A stretch of 7,068 bases of DNA from a bacterium (GTDB lineage: Bacteria > Bdellovibrionota > Bdellovibrionia > Bdellovibrionales > UBA1609), in NCBI GenBank assembly GCA_021784635.1, contig JAJYHS010000012.1, positions 1 to 7,068 on the forward strand, read 5' to 3'. Numbering within the stretch: position 1 is the stretch's first letter; every line of letters begins with the position of its first letter. Both the position numbers and the translations under genes were made by a program. The notes under the pieces are model-generated. The model ran no database searches. It saw only the letters and a program-made list of their open reading frames with translations, and was not told where the DNA came from. Of this stretch, positions 1 through 5,989 are shown piece after piece.

Positions 1-916
1 GCGGCCGATCTAATATATAGATACGACAAGCAAAACCAGTAATATGAAAAATGACTGCAATGCCCGTACTGATCCACGCAAAGCGTGCCCACTTCGTCCA
101 CTGGCCAAAGTATGCAAAACTAAACAGAATCATGGCGATGAGATAAAATACCCAGGCCCAGCGAAATGGCTGCAGATGATTGTACCAAACCTCAACATGA
201 ATTTTTCGAAAATTTGCGTAGTCGCCAAAGCGCGCGCGCACGCTGCCAATAAATGCGGTGACTGCTTGGTGTAATTGGCGTTTTGCGCTTTTCTCCGTTG
301 TCGGGTCGTGTTTGGTTTGTGCCGTAATATATGCGATGTAAGCATTCGTGATCTTTTGAAAGCCGGCACGGTCGCTGGCGTTCATTTGCGTGAGGTCTTC
401 CCAAGTATTTGAATTTTTTGTTGGCACGAGTCGAACAGCAAGGCCCAACCGAATGGCATGATATGCTGAAAGTTGGTCTTCTAGAGTCTCAACAGCCGTG
501 TAAAACGGATCTAATTTTGCATGAACATCCGTTTTATCTTTTAAATCTTGGAGCAAAAGCCCGAGCTTCGAATCGCCAAGTAGGGTGACCGGTTTGAAAT
601 ACATTTGGGTGGGCTGCAAACCGAGCGCTTTTTTCAAGGCAGCGTCGTCGATCATCACGATTTTCGAATTATCCCACGGGTCATTTGGCCCCATCGGCAT
701 AACGATCCAACTAAAAACGACATCGACTGCGCTCTTGCCTTTATATGTCTCTTGCCCCCAAACCAAGTGCAGCATATCGCGAGCAAAAGTATCAAATGGC
801 TTGATGCGACCGTTATCTTGCACCGGAAGGTCTCGAAGCCCGTCGGCTTTGGCCACCATCGGGAACGCAATCAGCGTCATCAAAACGAAAACTACTAACG
901 ATCGAACGACTTTCAT
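1..916 (-). CDS. ccsA: CcsA/ResC-type cytochrome c biogenesis protein, N-terminal part (cut by window edge)
   Basis: The frame opens at the ATG at 916-914 and stays open for 305 codons to the left edge, so the C-terminus is missing. Residues 1-25 look like a Sec signal peptide (hydrophobic core LVVFVLMTLIAFPMV, likely cleavage after VAKA). A periplasmic domain follows, starting with PVQDNGRIKPFDTFARDML (31-49), a motif found in extended or fused CcsA proteins. Two membrane segments come next, about 252-270 and 277-297. The sequence then reads HITGFACRIYILDRP (291-305), matching the approach to the conserved (G)RPPVTN region of CcsA; the heme-handling WWD core would lie beyond the edge. In System II, CcsA/ResC delivers heme to apocytochrome c outside the inner membrane together with ResB, which is encoded immediately upstream. 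A good Shine-Dalgarno supports the start. The family assignment is firm, but the full length cannot be seen. Confidence 0.88.
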   Translation of the reverse strand, partial: MKVVRSLVVFVLMTLIAFPMVAKADGLRDLPVQDNGRIKPFDTFARDMLHLVWGQETYKGKSAVDVVFSWIVMPMGPNDPWDNSKIVMIDDAALKKALGLQPTQMYFKPVTLLGDSKLGLLLQDLKDKTDVHAKLDPFYTAVETLEDQLSAYHAIRLGLAVRLVPTKNSNTWEDLTQMNASDRAGFQKITNAYIAYITAQTKHDPTTEKSAKRQLHQAVTAFIGSVRARFGDYANFRKIHVEVWYNHLQPFRWAWVFYLIAMILFSFAYFGQWTKWARFAWISTGIAVIFHITGFACRIYILDRP

Positions 917-921
917 TGTTA

Positions 922-927
922 CTCCTT
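922..927 (-). promoter_or_regulatory. Ribosome binding site of the ccsA-type gene, overlapping the resB stop
   Basis: On the minus strand AAGGAG lies 5 nt before the ATG at 916. Its first two bases are the last two of the resB TAA stop (928-926). This placement fixes the ccsA start and suggests translational coupling, with ribosomes ending on resB placed directly on the next start. Confidence 0.8.
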
Positions 928-2353
928 AGGCTCCCTCTTGACTCGAGTCTTCGGGCCGGCCAAAAATTTTCAGTCGATAATGTTTAAAATAAAACATGAC
1001 AATCGTGCCGAGTACAATAAGCAATGAGCCAATATATTTTGTTGCACGGCCTGGGTCTTTGTTTACGCTCAACACCGATGTCGTCGCCTTACCCTGGCCA
1101 TTCTGCTGAAAACTTGCTTGATAAAACGTGTAACCTTTGTATTTCAGCGGGTGATTCATATAAATTTTTACGTTGCCGACACCCGAAACATGCACGTAAC
1201 TCTGATAAGATTTGGCGCGATTTGTCCCCTGATAATGCCCAACCACAAACTTTAGCAGCTTAAAATTTATCCCCAGGTTCATCAACGAATGTCGATAGGT
1301 TATGTAGTAAACCGCATTGTTGTCGAAATATTGTATCGAATTATCAAGGCCGATCCAATGTTGTTGCCCGCCGATTTTAACGAGAACCGCCGAAGTTGTT
1401 ATCGTGCTGGGTTCATTTTGTTTAACGTATACGACTCTTTGTTCGGCGTGGGGAAAATAACGAAGAACCCGTAATTTGAGCCCCATCCATCCCGTTTGAA
1501 CGACCTGCGCGATATGAATACGCCCCGACTTGGTTACGCCGCGGGCGGTTTCACTGTAGATCTGATAAATTAAGACGGGATCGGAGGGGTTTTCGTGCGG
1601 CAAATCGCGCAATACAATTTTATTGCCACCTTTATAGACGAACTTCGCGTTTGGAGCGGCATAAACAATTTGCGCGGGCCCAAGATCGAATGTTTCGTAC
1701 GGTACATTGAAGGGGCGATTCACCCATTGCGCAAAGTTCACCATCTGATTATTGAGCTCGACGCGAATCGCCGGGCCATCGTGTGGATCGTTCGATTCAT
1801 CAACCCTGTTTTCAGCGTTCGCCCAATTATAATATTTCTCAACAACGAGTTTCGTGTGTCCAATCTTCCAGTCAATCGGGTATTTCGACGGGGGATGGAG
1901 CAAAAAATCAACAGGCTTGGACTTAATAAGTACCGGTGAACTGTTAGCGAAAGCGGCAAATACCGCAAGTTCGCGCGAGGTAAGTTGAAGATAACTATTT
2001 GTTTGCCCCTTATTGAGCGTCATTGTTCCGTCCACTCCCCAAACACGGGTAATGAGCGCACCGACGCACAACATGATGATTCCAATATGTACCAAAATAA
2101 ATCCGAGGTGGTACCGCTTCCACGGATATCGATCGACAATCACGTTAAACAAACAAATACAAAGCAGCCCCAAGGTGAAATACATATAAGGAGAATGATA
2201 GACCATCTCTTGCGCATAACGCGTGTTGTAGCGCGCTTGAAGGATGGTCCCCCACGCCGCTAAAACGGCTAATGCAATAATGATCGCGATAGCGAGTTGA
2301 AAAGAAGAAAAAATTTTGACCGTTCGCTCAAGTAAATTTCGTTTTTGTTTCAT
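926..2353 (-). CDS. resB: ResB/CcsB cytochrome c biogenesis membrane protein
   Basis: This 475-residue protein has the ResB layout. Membrane segments lie at about 18-40, 56-74 and 81-102. A periplasmic domain of over 300 residues follows, then a last membrane segment at about 440-457 and a short charged cytoplasmic tail. The third segment carries YHLGFILVHIGIIMLCVG (81-98) with His82 and His89. The periplasmic domain ends with the hallmark GYTFYQASF, then SVLSVNKDPG, just before the last helix. ResB binds apocytochrome c and works with CcsA/ResC to attach heme to CXXCH motifs on the outer face of the inner membrane. The ATG at 2353 lies 20 nt after the stop of the amidohydrolase gene. I see no strong Shine-Dalgarno (only CAGAGACTGAG), so coupling to the upstream gene may matter. 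ResB and CcsA are separate here, not fused as in some epsilonproteobacteria and Bacteroidetes. Length and motifs look intact. Confidence 0.93.
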   Translation of the reverse strand: MKQKRNLLERTVKIFSSFQLAIAIIIALAVLAAWGTILQARYNTRYAQEMVYHSPYMYFTLGLLCICLFNVIVDRYPWKRYHLGFILVHIGIIMLCVGALITRVWGVDGTMTLNKGQTNSYLQLTSRELAVFAAFANSSPVLIKSKPVDFLLHPPSKYPIDWKIGHTKLVVEKYYNWANAENRVDESNDPHDGPAIRVELNNQMVNFAQWVNRPFNVPYETFDLGPAQIVYAAPNAKFVYKGGNKIVLRDLPHENPSDPVLIYQIYSETARGVTKSGRIHIAQVVQTGWMGLKLRVLRYFPHAEQRVVYVKQNEPSTITTSAVLVKIGGQQHWIGLDNSIQYFDNNAVYYITYRHSLMNLGINFKLLKFVVGHYQGTNRAKSYQSYVHVSGVGNVKIYMNHPLKYKGYTFYQASFQQNGQGKATTSVLSVNKDPGRATKYIGSLLIVLGTIVMFYFKHYRLKIFGRPEDSSQEGA

Positions 2354-2373
2354 TGCTCAGTCTCTGTTCGTTT

Positions 2374-3198
2374 TCAATTTTTGCTCGATGTTTTTTCGCT
2401 AATTTTTTCAATAATTGTCGCGAGCGCGCGAAAAACGCGCTTTTCAACGTCTATAAACAATTCGGGTTTCTTTTGTTTTGTCACTTCATTCATATAGACG
2501 GAACGATTCATTTCAACTTGCACAGTATGCTGACCCTTTTGTGGTTGCCCGTAAGTTTCGGTAATACGTCCGCCTTTATACGGCCAGTTGTATCCGACCT
2601 CAAACCCGGCTGACTTATACGCCTCAATCACTACATCTTTAAACCAAGACTCACAGCTGACGCCGTCTTGATCGCTGACCACAATCTGCGGACGCGTTGC
2701 GCCCGGATCGCGATGGGCAGCGGTACCTTTTGACGGCATGCTGTGCGCGTCGATGTGATAAACGTTGCGAAAACCGGCTTTCTTCAACTCCGCAAATTGC
2801 TCTACTATTCTTTTATGAAACGGCAAGTAGTATTGGTCGACAAGTTTGTCATGTAGTGCTTGCGGCATCGGTTCTTTTATGAGGCGCGCTCCGGTGGTCG
2901 TTTGAACCCAGTGAAAACCGGTTGTAAACTTGCCGCGCGGGTTTTTACTGCCCAGTACGGAATCTTCGTCGATATCGCCAGGCAGCCGGTTCGGATCCAC
3001 AACATACCGGTGCACATCCGTAATAACGATAGGCAAACCTAATTTTTCCGCCGCGGGAGCATACAGTTGATCGACATAACGATCGACATCGCACATGAGC
3101 AGAGTTTCGGGCAGACCCTTAAGCCACACCACCTCATCGGGGACACGCTCCCCGGCATGTGGCACAGATAAAAAAAATGGAACCTTTGATATGTTCAT
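2374..3198 (-). CDS. N-formylglutamate amidohydrolase family protein
   Basis: The 274-residue product fits the FGase (HutG-like) family in length and motifs. SVPHAG is at 11-16, DVDRYVDQLY at 37-46, HRYVVDPNR at 63-71, IDAHSMPS at 149-156 and the Gln/Glu block VQVEMNR at 226-232. The Asp/His/Glu positions probably hold the catalytic metal. FGases hydrolyse N-formyl-L-glutamate to formate and glutamate, ending one histidine degradation route, but the family includes enzymes acting on other N-acylated amino acids. No hut genes are in the window, so the substrate is open and no symbol is given. No signal peptide is seen, so it is probably cytoplasmic. The ATG at 3198 is chosen because family members begin just before the SVPHAG motif and an in-frame TGA lies 24 nt upstream. 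GGAG lies only 1 nt before that ATG, an unusually tight Shine-Dalgarno. It appears to be the first gene of an operon with resB and ccsA. Confidence 0.9.
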   Translation of the reverse strand: MNISKVPFFLSVPHAGERVPDEVVWLKGLPETLLMCDVDRYVDQLYAPAAEKLGLPIVITDVHRYVVDPNRLPGDIDEDSVLGSKNPRGKFTTGFHWVQTTTGARLIKEPMPQALHDKLVDQYYLPFHKRIVEQFAELKKAGFRNVYHIDAHSMPSKGTAAHRDPGATRPQIVVSDQDGVSCESWFKDVVIEAYKSAGFEVGYNWPYKGGRITETYGQPQKGQHTVQVEMNRSVYMNEVTKQKKPELFIDVEKRVFRALATIIEKISEKTSSKN

Positions 3199-3241
3199 GC
3201 TCCGCGCGTCAGCAATAGTTCAGCTAACGCCTCCTCACGCT

Positions 3242-3270
3242 TTGAAGTTGGCTGCAATATATGTTCTACT
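3242..3270 (+). promoter_or_regulatory. Weak candidate promoter for the adenosyltransferase operon
   Basis: TTGAAG (3242-3247) and TCTACT (3265-3270) are separated by 17 nt and each matches the sigma70 consensus at 4 of 6 bases. The element overlaps the minus-strand candidate, so the two divergent operons could compete for polymerase. The evidence is mainly position; chance matches of this quality are common. Confidence 0.22.
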
Positions 3271-3284
3271 GAGGTCAATGAGAA
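3256..3284 (-). promoter_or_regulatory. Candidate sigma70-type promoter for the amidohydrolase-resB-ccsA operon
   Basis: Read on the minus strand, TTCTCA (3284-3279, 4 of 6 to the -35 consensus) is followed by a 17-nt spacer and TATATT (3261-3256, 5 of 6 to the -10 consensus). Transcription would start near 3249, leaving about 50 nt of leader before the ATG at 3198. It lies in the 95-nt gap between divergent genes, where a promoter is expected. The match was made by eye. Confidence 0.35.
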
Positions 3285-3293
3285 CTAAAATTT

Positions 3294-3866
3294 ATGGTTC
3301 CTAAAATATACACAAAAACTGGCGACCGCGGTGAAACCGGAATTCTTGGCCGAGAGCGGCTTTCAAAAGGTGACCTGCGCCTTGATGCCTACGGTACTGT
3401 CGATGAATTAAACGCCGTGCTCGGAATGGTCATCGCAATTTTGCCGGCACAAATGGCCAAATTGTGTGACATTTTAGCCCAGGCCCAAAATCACCTTTTC
3501 GTCATCGGCAGCCACTTAGCATGTGCCGATGACAAGCTGCGCGTCAGTCTACCAATTCTTGACCCTTCGCCTACGGAACAACTCGAACATCAAATCGACG
3601 AGATGACCCGCCAGCTCGCCGAATTGCGTGAATTTATTTTGCCCGGCGGTTCAACAATGGCCGCAACGTTACATTTTTGTCGAACTGTTTGCCGGCGGGC
3701 TGAACGCGAAGTGGTTCGATTTTTCGATCAGATGGAAGACTCGATCGCTGCGGCCGAACGCGATATTATAATTTCGTACTTGAATCGCCTTGGCGATTAT
3801 CTTTTTGTAGCGGCACGTTTTGCAAATTACACTTTCAATGTCAAAGAGAATACCTGGCAAAAATAA
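3294..3866 (+). CDS. pduO: PduO-type cob(I)alamin adenosyltransferase
   Basis: This 190-residue protein transfers the 5'-deoxyadenosyl group of ATP to cob(I)alamin, giving adenosylcobalamin. Visible family motifs are the N-terminal ATP loop YTKTGDRGETG (6-16), LDAYGTVDELNAVLG (30-44), FILPGGS (114-120), LHFCRTVCRRAEREVV (126-141, very close to the active-site helix of human MMAB) and SYLNRLGDYLFVAAR (161-175). Length is standard for the single-domain cytoplasmic homotrimer. The start is fixed by an in-frame TGA at 3279-3281 and by the expected closeness of the ATP loop to the N-terminus; GAGAA about 9 nt upstream is a modest ribosome binding site. No other cobalamin or B12-dependent gene is in the window, so the user of the cofactor is elsewhere. 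The TAA stop is followed directly by the next ATG. All catalytic motifs look intact. Confidence 0.95.
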   Translation: MVPKIYTKTGDRGETGILGRERLSKGDLRLDAYGTVDELNAVLGMVIAILPAQMAKLCDILAQAQNHLFVIGSHLACADDKLRVSLPILDPSPTEQLEHQIDEMTRQLAELREFILPGGSTMAATLHFCRTVCRRAEREVVRFFDQMEDSIAAAERDIIISYLNRLGDYLFVAARFANYTFNVKENTWQK

Positions 3867-4979
3867 ATGAAACTTGAGCTTGCGACTGAACGTGATAATG
3901 AACGGCTGATTCAGTATTTTGAACAAGCCACCATTCCTGGGCCGATCCGCTTGCGCATTCGGCGCATGACGAATTTTTTCAACCAATACCGGTTGCAGTC
4001 CGACGATATCGAAACCTACATGCTCGTAAACGACAAAAATGATATCGAGGGTCTCGCGACACTCGTTTTTCGTGACGCCATTCTCGACGGTAACCGGCAA
4101 ACCATTGCCTACGCGACAGATCTGCGTGTTTCACCGACTCGCCGTGCCGTTCTCAGTTGGTCGCGCCATTTTTTGCCCGTAATCGAACGCGCCCGTGAAT
4201 CGCGAAACTGCCACTATTTCTTTTCAGTGGTCGCAAGCTCGCAGCGACAAGCTTATAACGCCTTCATTCGCCCACGCAATTTTCGCCGCCAATTGCCGCG
4301 CTACCATTTGTTCCGTCGCTTGCAACTCGTGAGCCTGCATGGGCTTTGGCCATTTCACCCCGCCCCCTTACCGGGCATTCGCATTCGTTCGGCAAGTCCT
4401 GGTGATCTTGATGTTTTGACCGACTATCTGGTTAAAAAATCAACGACGAAACCGCTACGTTATATGGCCACGGCCGATGATTTCGTAAAGAACCTGACGC
4501 GGTGGCAAGACCTCGACATCGCGAATTTTCTATTGGCATTTGATAAATCAAATAAGTTGATTGGGTGTGTCGCTCCGTGGAAGGCCGAGCGAATTCAACG
4601 CATCTACACCGCTGACTATGAGGCGAAGGCAAAAAACCTCCAAGATCTTTCGCGTGTCATGTCATGGCTGAGGATTGGCCATGCGCTGCCTTATGAGGGG
4701 CATGAACTGGAGACACGGTATTTGACCCATTTGCACGCCGATAATCCCGACATTTTTTATTCACTGTTGTACAACGCCTATCACAATGCCGGGAAAAAGG
4801 AAGTTTTGGTCTACGCTCATTTTGACGGCGATCTCATCACCATGCCGCCGCACTCGTTTTTGTCCGCATCACTCAATTTTGGACTTTACTGTATCTTGTC
4901 ACCGCAAGATCCTATCCCCGATTTTTTGCGCCCCAAAATTGTCAGTGTCCCGCCCGAGTTTGAACCGGCGTTTATTTAG
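3867..4979 (+). CDS. Two-domain GNAT-like protein with a degenerate acetyl-CoA motif, function unknown
   Basis: I do not recognise a named family for this 370-residue protein, but its layout suggests two GNAT-fold halves. In the first (1-155), a strand with GLATLVFRDA (62-71) precedes TIAYATDLRVSPTRRAVLSW (79-98), the position of GNAT strand beta4 and the acetyl-CoA loop. The loop reads SPTRRAVLSWSRHFL, with the Arg of the usual Q/RxxGxG/A signature but no glycines. FFSVVASSQRQAYNAFIRPRNFRR (118-141) resembles strand beta5 and the helix after it, including the N-x-x-A-x-x-x-F-x-x-x-G-F-like pattern. The second half begins at GIRIRSASPGDLDVL (170-184), a typical GNAT opening, and has FLLAFDKSNKLIGCVAPWKA (221-240) where a beta2-beta3 hairpin would lie. 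No signal peptide or membrane helix is seen. The ATG follows the adenosyltransferase stop with no spacer and there is no strong Shine-Dalgarno, so translation is probably coupled. It may be catalytically weak, or use acyl-CoA or an aminoacyl donor differently. Confidence 0.65.
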   Translation: MKLELATERDNERLIQYFEQATIPGPIRLRIRRMTNFFNQYRLQSDDIETYMLVNDKNDIEGLATLVFRDAILDGNRQTIAYATDLRVSPTRRAVLSWSRHFLPVIERARESRNCHYFFSVVASSQRQAYNAFIRPRNFRRQLPRYHLFRRLQLVSLHGLWPFHPAPLPGIRIRSASPGDLDVLTDYLVKKSTTKPLRYMATADDFVKNLTRWQDLDIANFLLAFDKSNKLIGCVAPWKAERIQRIYTADYEAKAKNLQDLSRVMSWLRIGHALPYEGHELETRYLTHLHADNPDIFYSLLYNAYHNAGKKEVLVYAHFDGDLITMPPHSFLSASLNFGLYCILSPQDPIPDFLRPKIVSVPPEFEPAFI

Positions 4980-5029
4980 TACGTGCGTAAGTCGAAATAT
5001 TGAGGCACCATAATTTCACGGGGTTCGAA

Positions 5030-5596
5030 ATGGACGTGCAACCTGCAATCAATTGGTACATAAATGGCCGCAACTCATCCGCCTCGCTTTATTTATCAAT
5101 CACCCGTGACATGTTCCGCGAACGATTACGCAGATTGCGTACCGACCTCGAAAAGCAGAAATTTGACCTATCTTCTATTGCATTGGCTGTCGCTGTATGC
5201 GGCGAAATTGGCAACAACGCTTTCGATCATAATCTCGGCAAGTGGCAGGACCAACCGGGTTGTTGGTTTCAGCACGCGCAGGCCGACGCGACCCTTGAAG
5301 TTGTATTAGCCGATCGGGGTCAAGGAATTTTAAATTCATTGCACACCACTTTCCCAAACCTCTCAACGGAAGATCAGGCGCTATCTTTCGCATTTGAAAA
5401 GCGAGCATCGGGTCGCGCTCCCGAACGTCGCGGCAATGGATTAAAGTTTGTCAAAGCGCAGATTGAGGCAAGAACCGGCAGCTCTTTAATTGCCTTTTCG
5501 TCCGGGGCATCTTACAAAATTGGCAAGAATTTAAGTTTTAATTTTTCACCGCCGTTGGGGATGGGCGTTTTTGTCTTTATAAGTTGGAAGCTATGA
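5030..5596 (+). CDS. GHKL-type ATPase / RsbW-like histidine kinase-fold protein
   Basis: The 188-residue product carries the Bergerat ATP-binding fold in order. The N box is EIGNNAFDH (59-67), with the Mg-binding Asn pair and a final His. The G1 box is LADRGQGI (93-100) and the G2 box is RRGNGLKF (133-140). There is no dimerisation/phosphoacceptor (HisKA) domain, sensor or membrane segment, so it resembles stand-alone anti-sigma-type kinases (RsbW/SpoIIAB) or ATPase switches, not a full sensor kinase. The ATG at 5030 is preferred over a TTG at 5000 in the same frame: it has GGGG 6 nt upstream, while the TTG has nothing useful. The gap to the GNAT-like gene is 50 nt with no convincing promoter. 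Its stop overlaps the next start (ATGA), and the next gene encodes a STAS-like protein. Such pairs usually act as kinase and antagonist. The fold is clear; whether it phosphorylates its partner is inferred. Confidence 0.85.
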   Translation: MDVQPAINWYINGRNSSASLYLSITRDMFRERLRRLRTDLEKQKFDLSSIALAVAVCGEIGNNAFDHNLGKWQDQPGCWFQHAQADATLEVVLADRGQGILNSLHTTFPNLSTEDQALSFAFEKRASGRAPERRGNGLKFVKAQIEARTGSSLIAFSSGASYKIGKNLSFNFSPPLGMGVFVFISWKL

Positions 5597-5862
5597 AAAC
5601 AACAATTCAAATTGGCAAATTCGGCGAAGATCTCTTATCTCGACCAGAAGGGCGCGAAGCATTTCTCGTTATGCGTTCGTATCACATTCCAAAAAATTTT
5701 AATGGAACAGTTGAACTGAATTTCGACGGAGTGAAGGTGATGACCCCTTCGTGGCTTGACGAAGTTGTCACAGGCCTCAAAAATGACATGCATGTCGAAG
5801 TGAAGTTTTTGCCGTCAAATAATCCAACCGTCACGGAATCAATCAAAGCGATTAGCGAGTGA
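5593..5862 (+). CDS. STAS-like (DUF4325-type) domain protein, probable partner of the upstream ATPase
   Basis: This 89-residue single-domain protein fits the STAS-like DUF4325 family. It has a short strand then KFGEDLLSRPEGREA (9-23, the family's G-x-x-L-x-S-R-x-x-G-R pattern), a strand ELNFDGVKVMTPSWLDEVV (41-59), then a strand VEVKFLP (68-74). The block FDGVKVMTPSWLDE resembles the DFSxxxxMDSSGLG region of SpoIIAA/RsbV, and Ser53 lies about where those proteins are phosphorylated. The family's role is poorly known; homologues often sit beside GHKL ATPases. The ATG at 5593 overlaps the ATPase stop (ATGA) and GGAAG lies just upstream, so the two are probably made in fixed proportion; a TTG at 5584 in the same frame is less likely. 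It is the last gene of the plus-strand unit. Confidence 0.8.
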   Translation: MKTTIQIGKFGEDLLSRPEGREAFLVMRSYHIPKNFNGTVELNFDGVKVMTPSWLDEVVTGLKNDMHVEVKFLPSNNPTVTESIKAISE

Positions 5863-5888
5863 CCAACGCTACGGGCCGCCGGCGGGCC

Positions 5889-5922
5889 AAAAAAATACGG
5901 CATGCGTTTTGTCCGCATGCCG
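5889..5922 (-). terminator. Rho-independent terminator of the right-hand gene, possibly weakly bidirectional
   Basis: A perfect 9-bp stem (CGGCATGCG at 5898-5906 pairing with CGCATGCCG at 5914-5922) encloses a 7-nt loop. On the minus strand it is followed by TA and seven T residues (5895-5889), the classic intrinsic terminator form. It lies about 68 nt after the TAG of the minus-strand gene. On the plus strand the hairpin is 35 nt beyond the STAS-like stop but is followed only by CTCTCAACTTTC, a poor T-tract, so termination of the plus-strand operon would be weaker. Confidence 0.85.
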
Positions 5923-5989
5923 CTCTCAACTTTCAAATTATTGCGGTACCATCGCTGTATAGGCTAACTCCCTCGCACGGCTAGTGGCC

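Noticed and set aside
44..929. Several plus- and minus-strand frames of 70-114 codons in the left 900 bases
   Set aside because: All overlap the 305-codon open frame with signal peptide, Shine-Dalgarno and CcsA motifs, which has no stop inside the window. They are shadows.
3669..4100. 143-codon minus-strand frame across the adenosyltransferase / GNAT-like junction
   Set aside because: It is antisense to two well-supported genes, crosses their junction and shows no family motif.
4980..5029. Separate promoter for the ATPase/STAS pair in the 50-nt gap
   Set aside because: CATAAT is present near 5008, but nothing resembling a -35 element lies 16-18 nt upstream, so co-transcription with the upstream genes is simpler.
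5873..5888. GC-rich stretch GGGCCGCCGGCGGGCC before a run of A residues, as a plus-strand terminator
   Set aside because: It can form only about a 4-bp GGCC stem with a loop, and it is followed by A, not T, on the plus strand. The adjacent perfect hairpin at 5898-5922 explains termination better.
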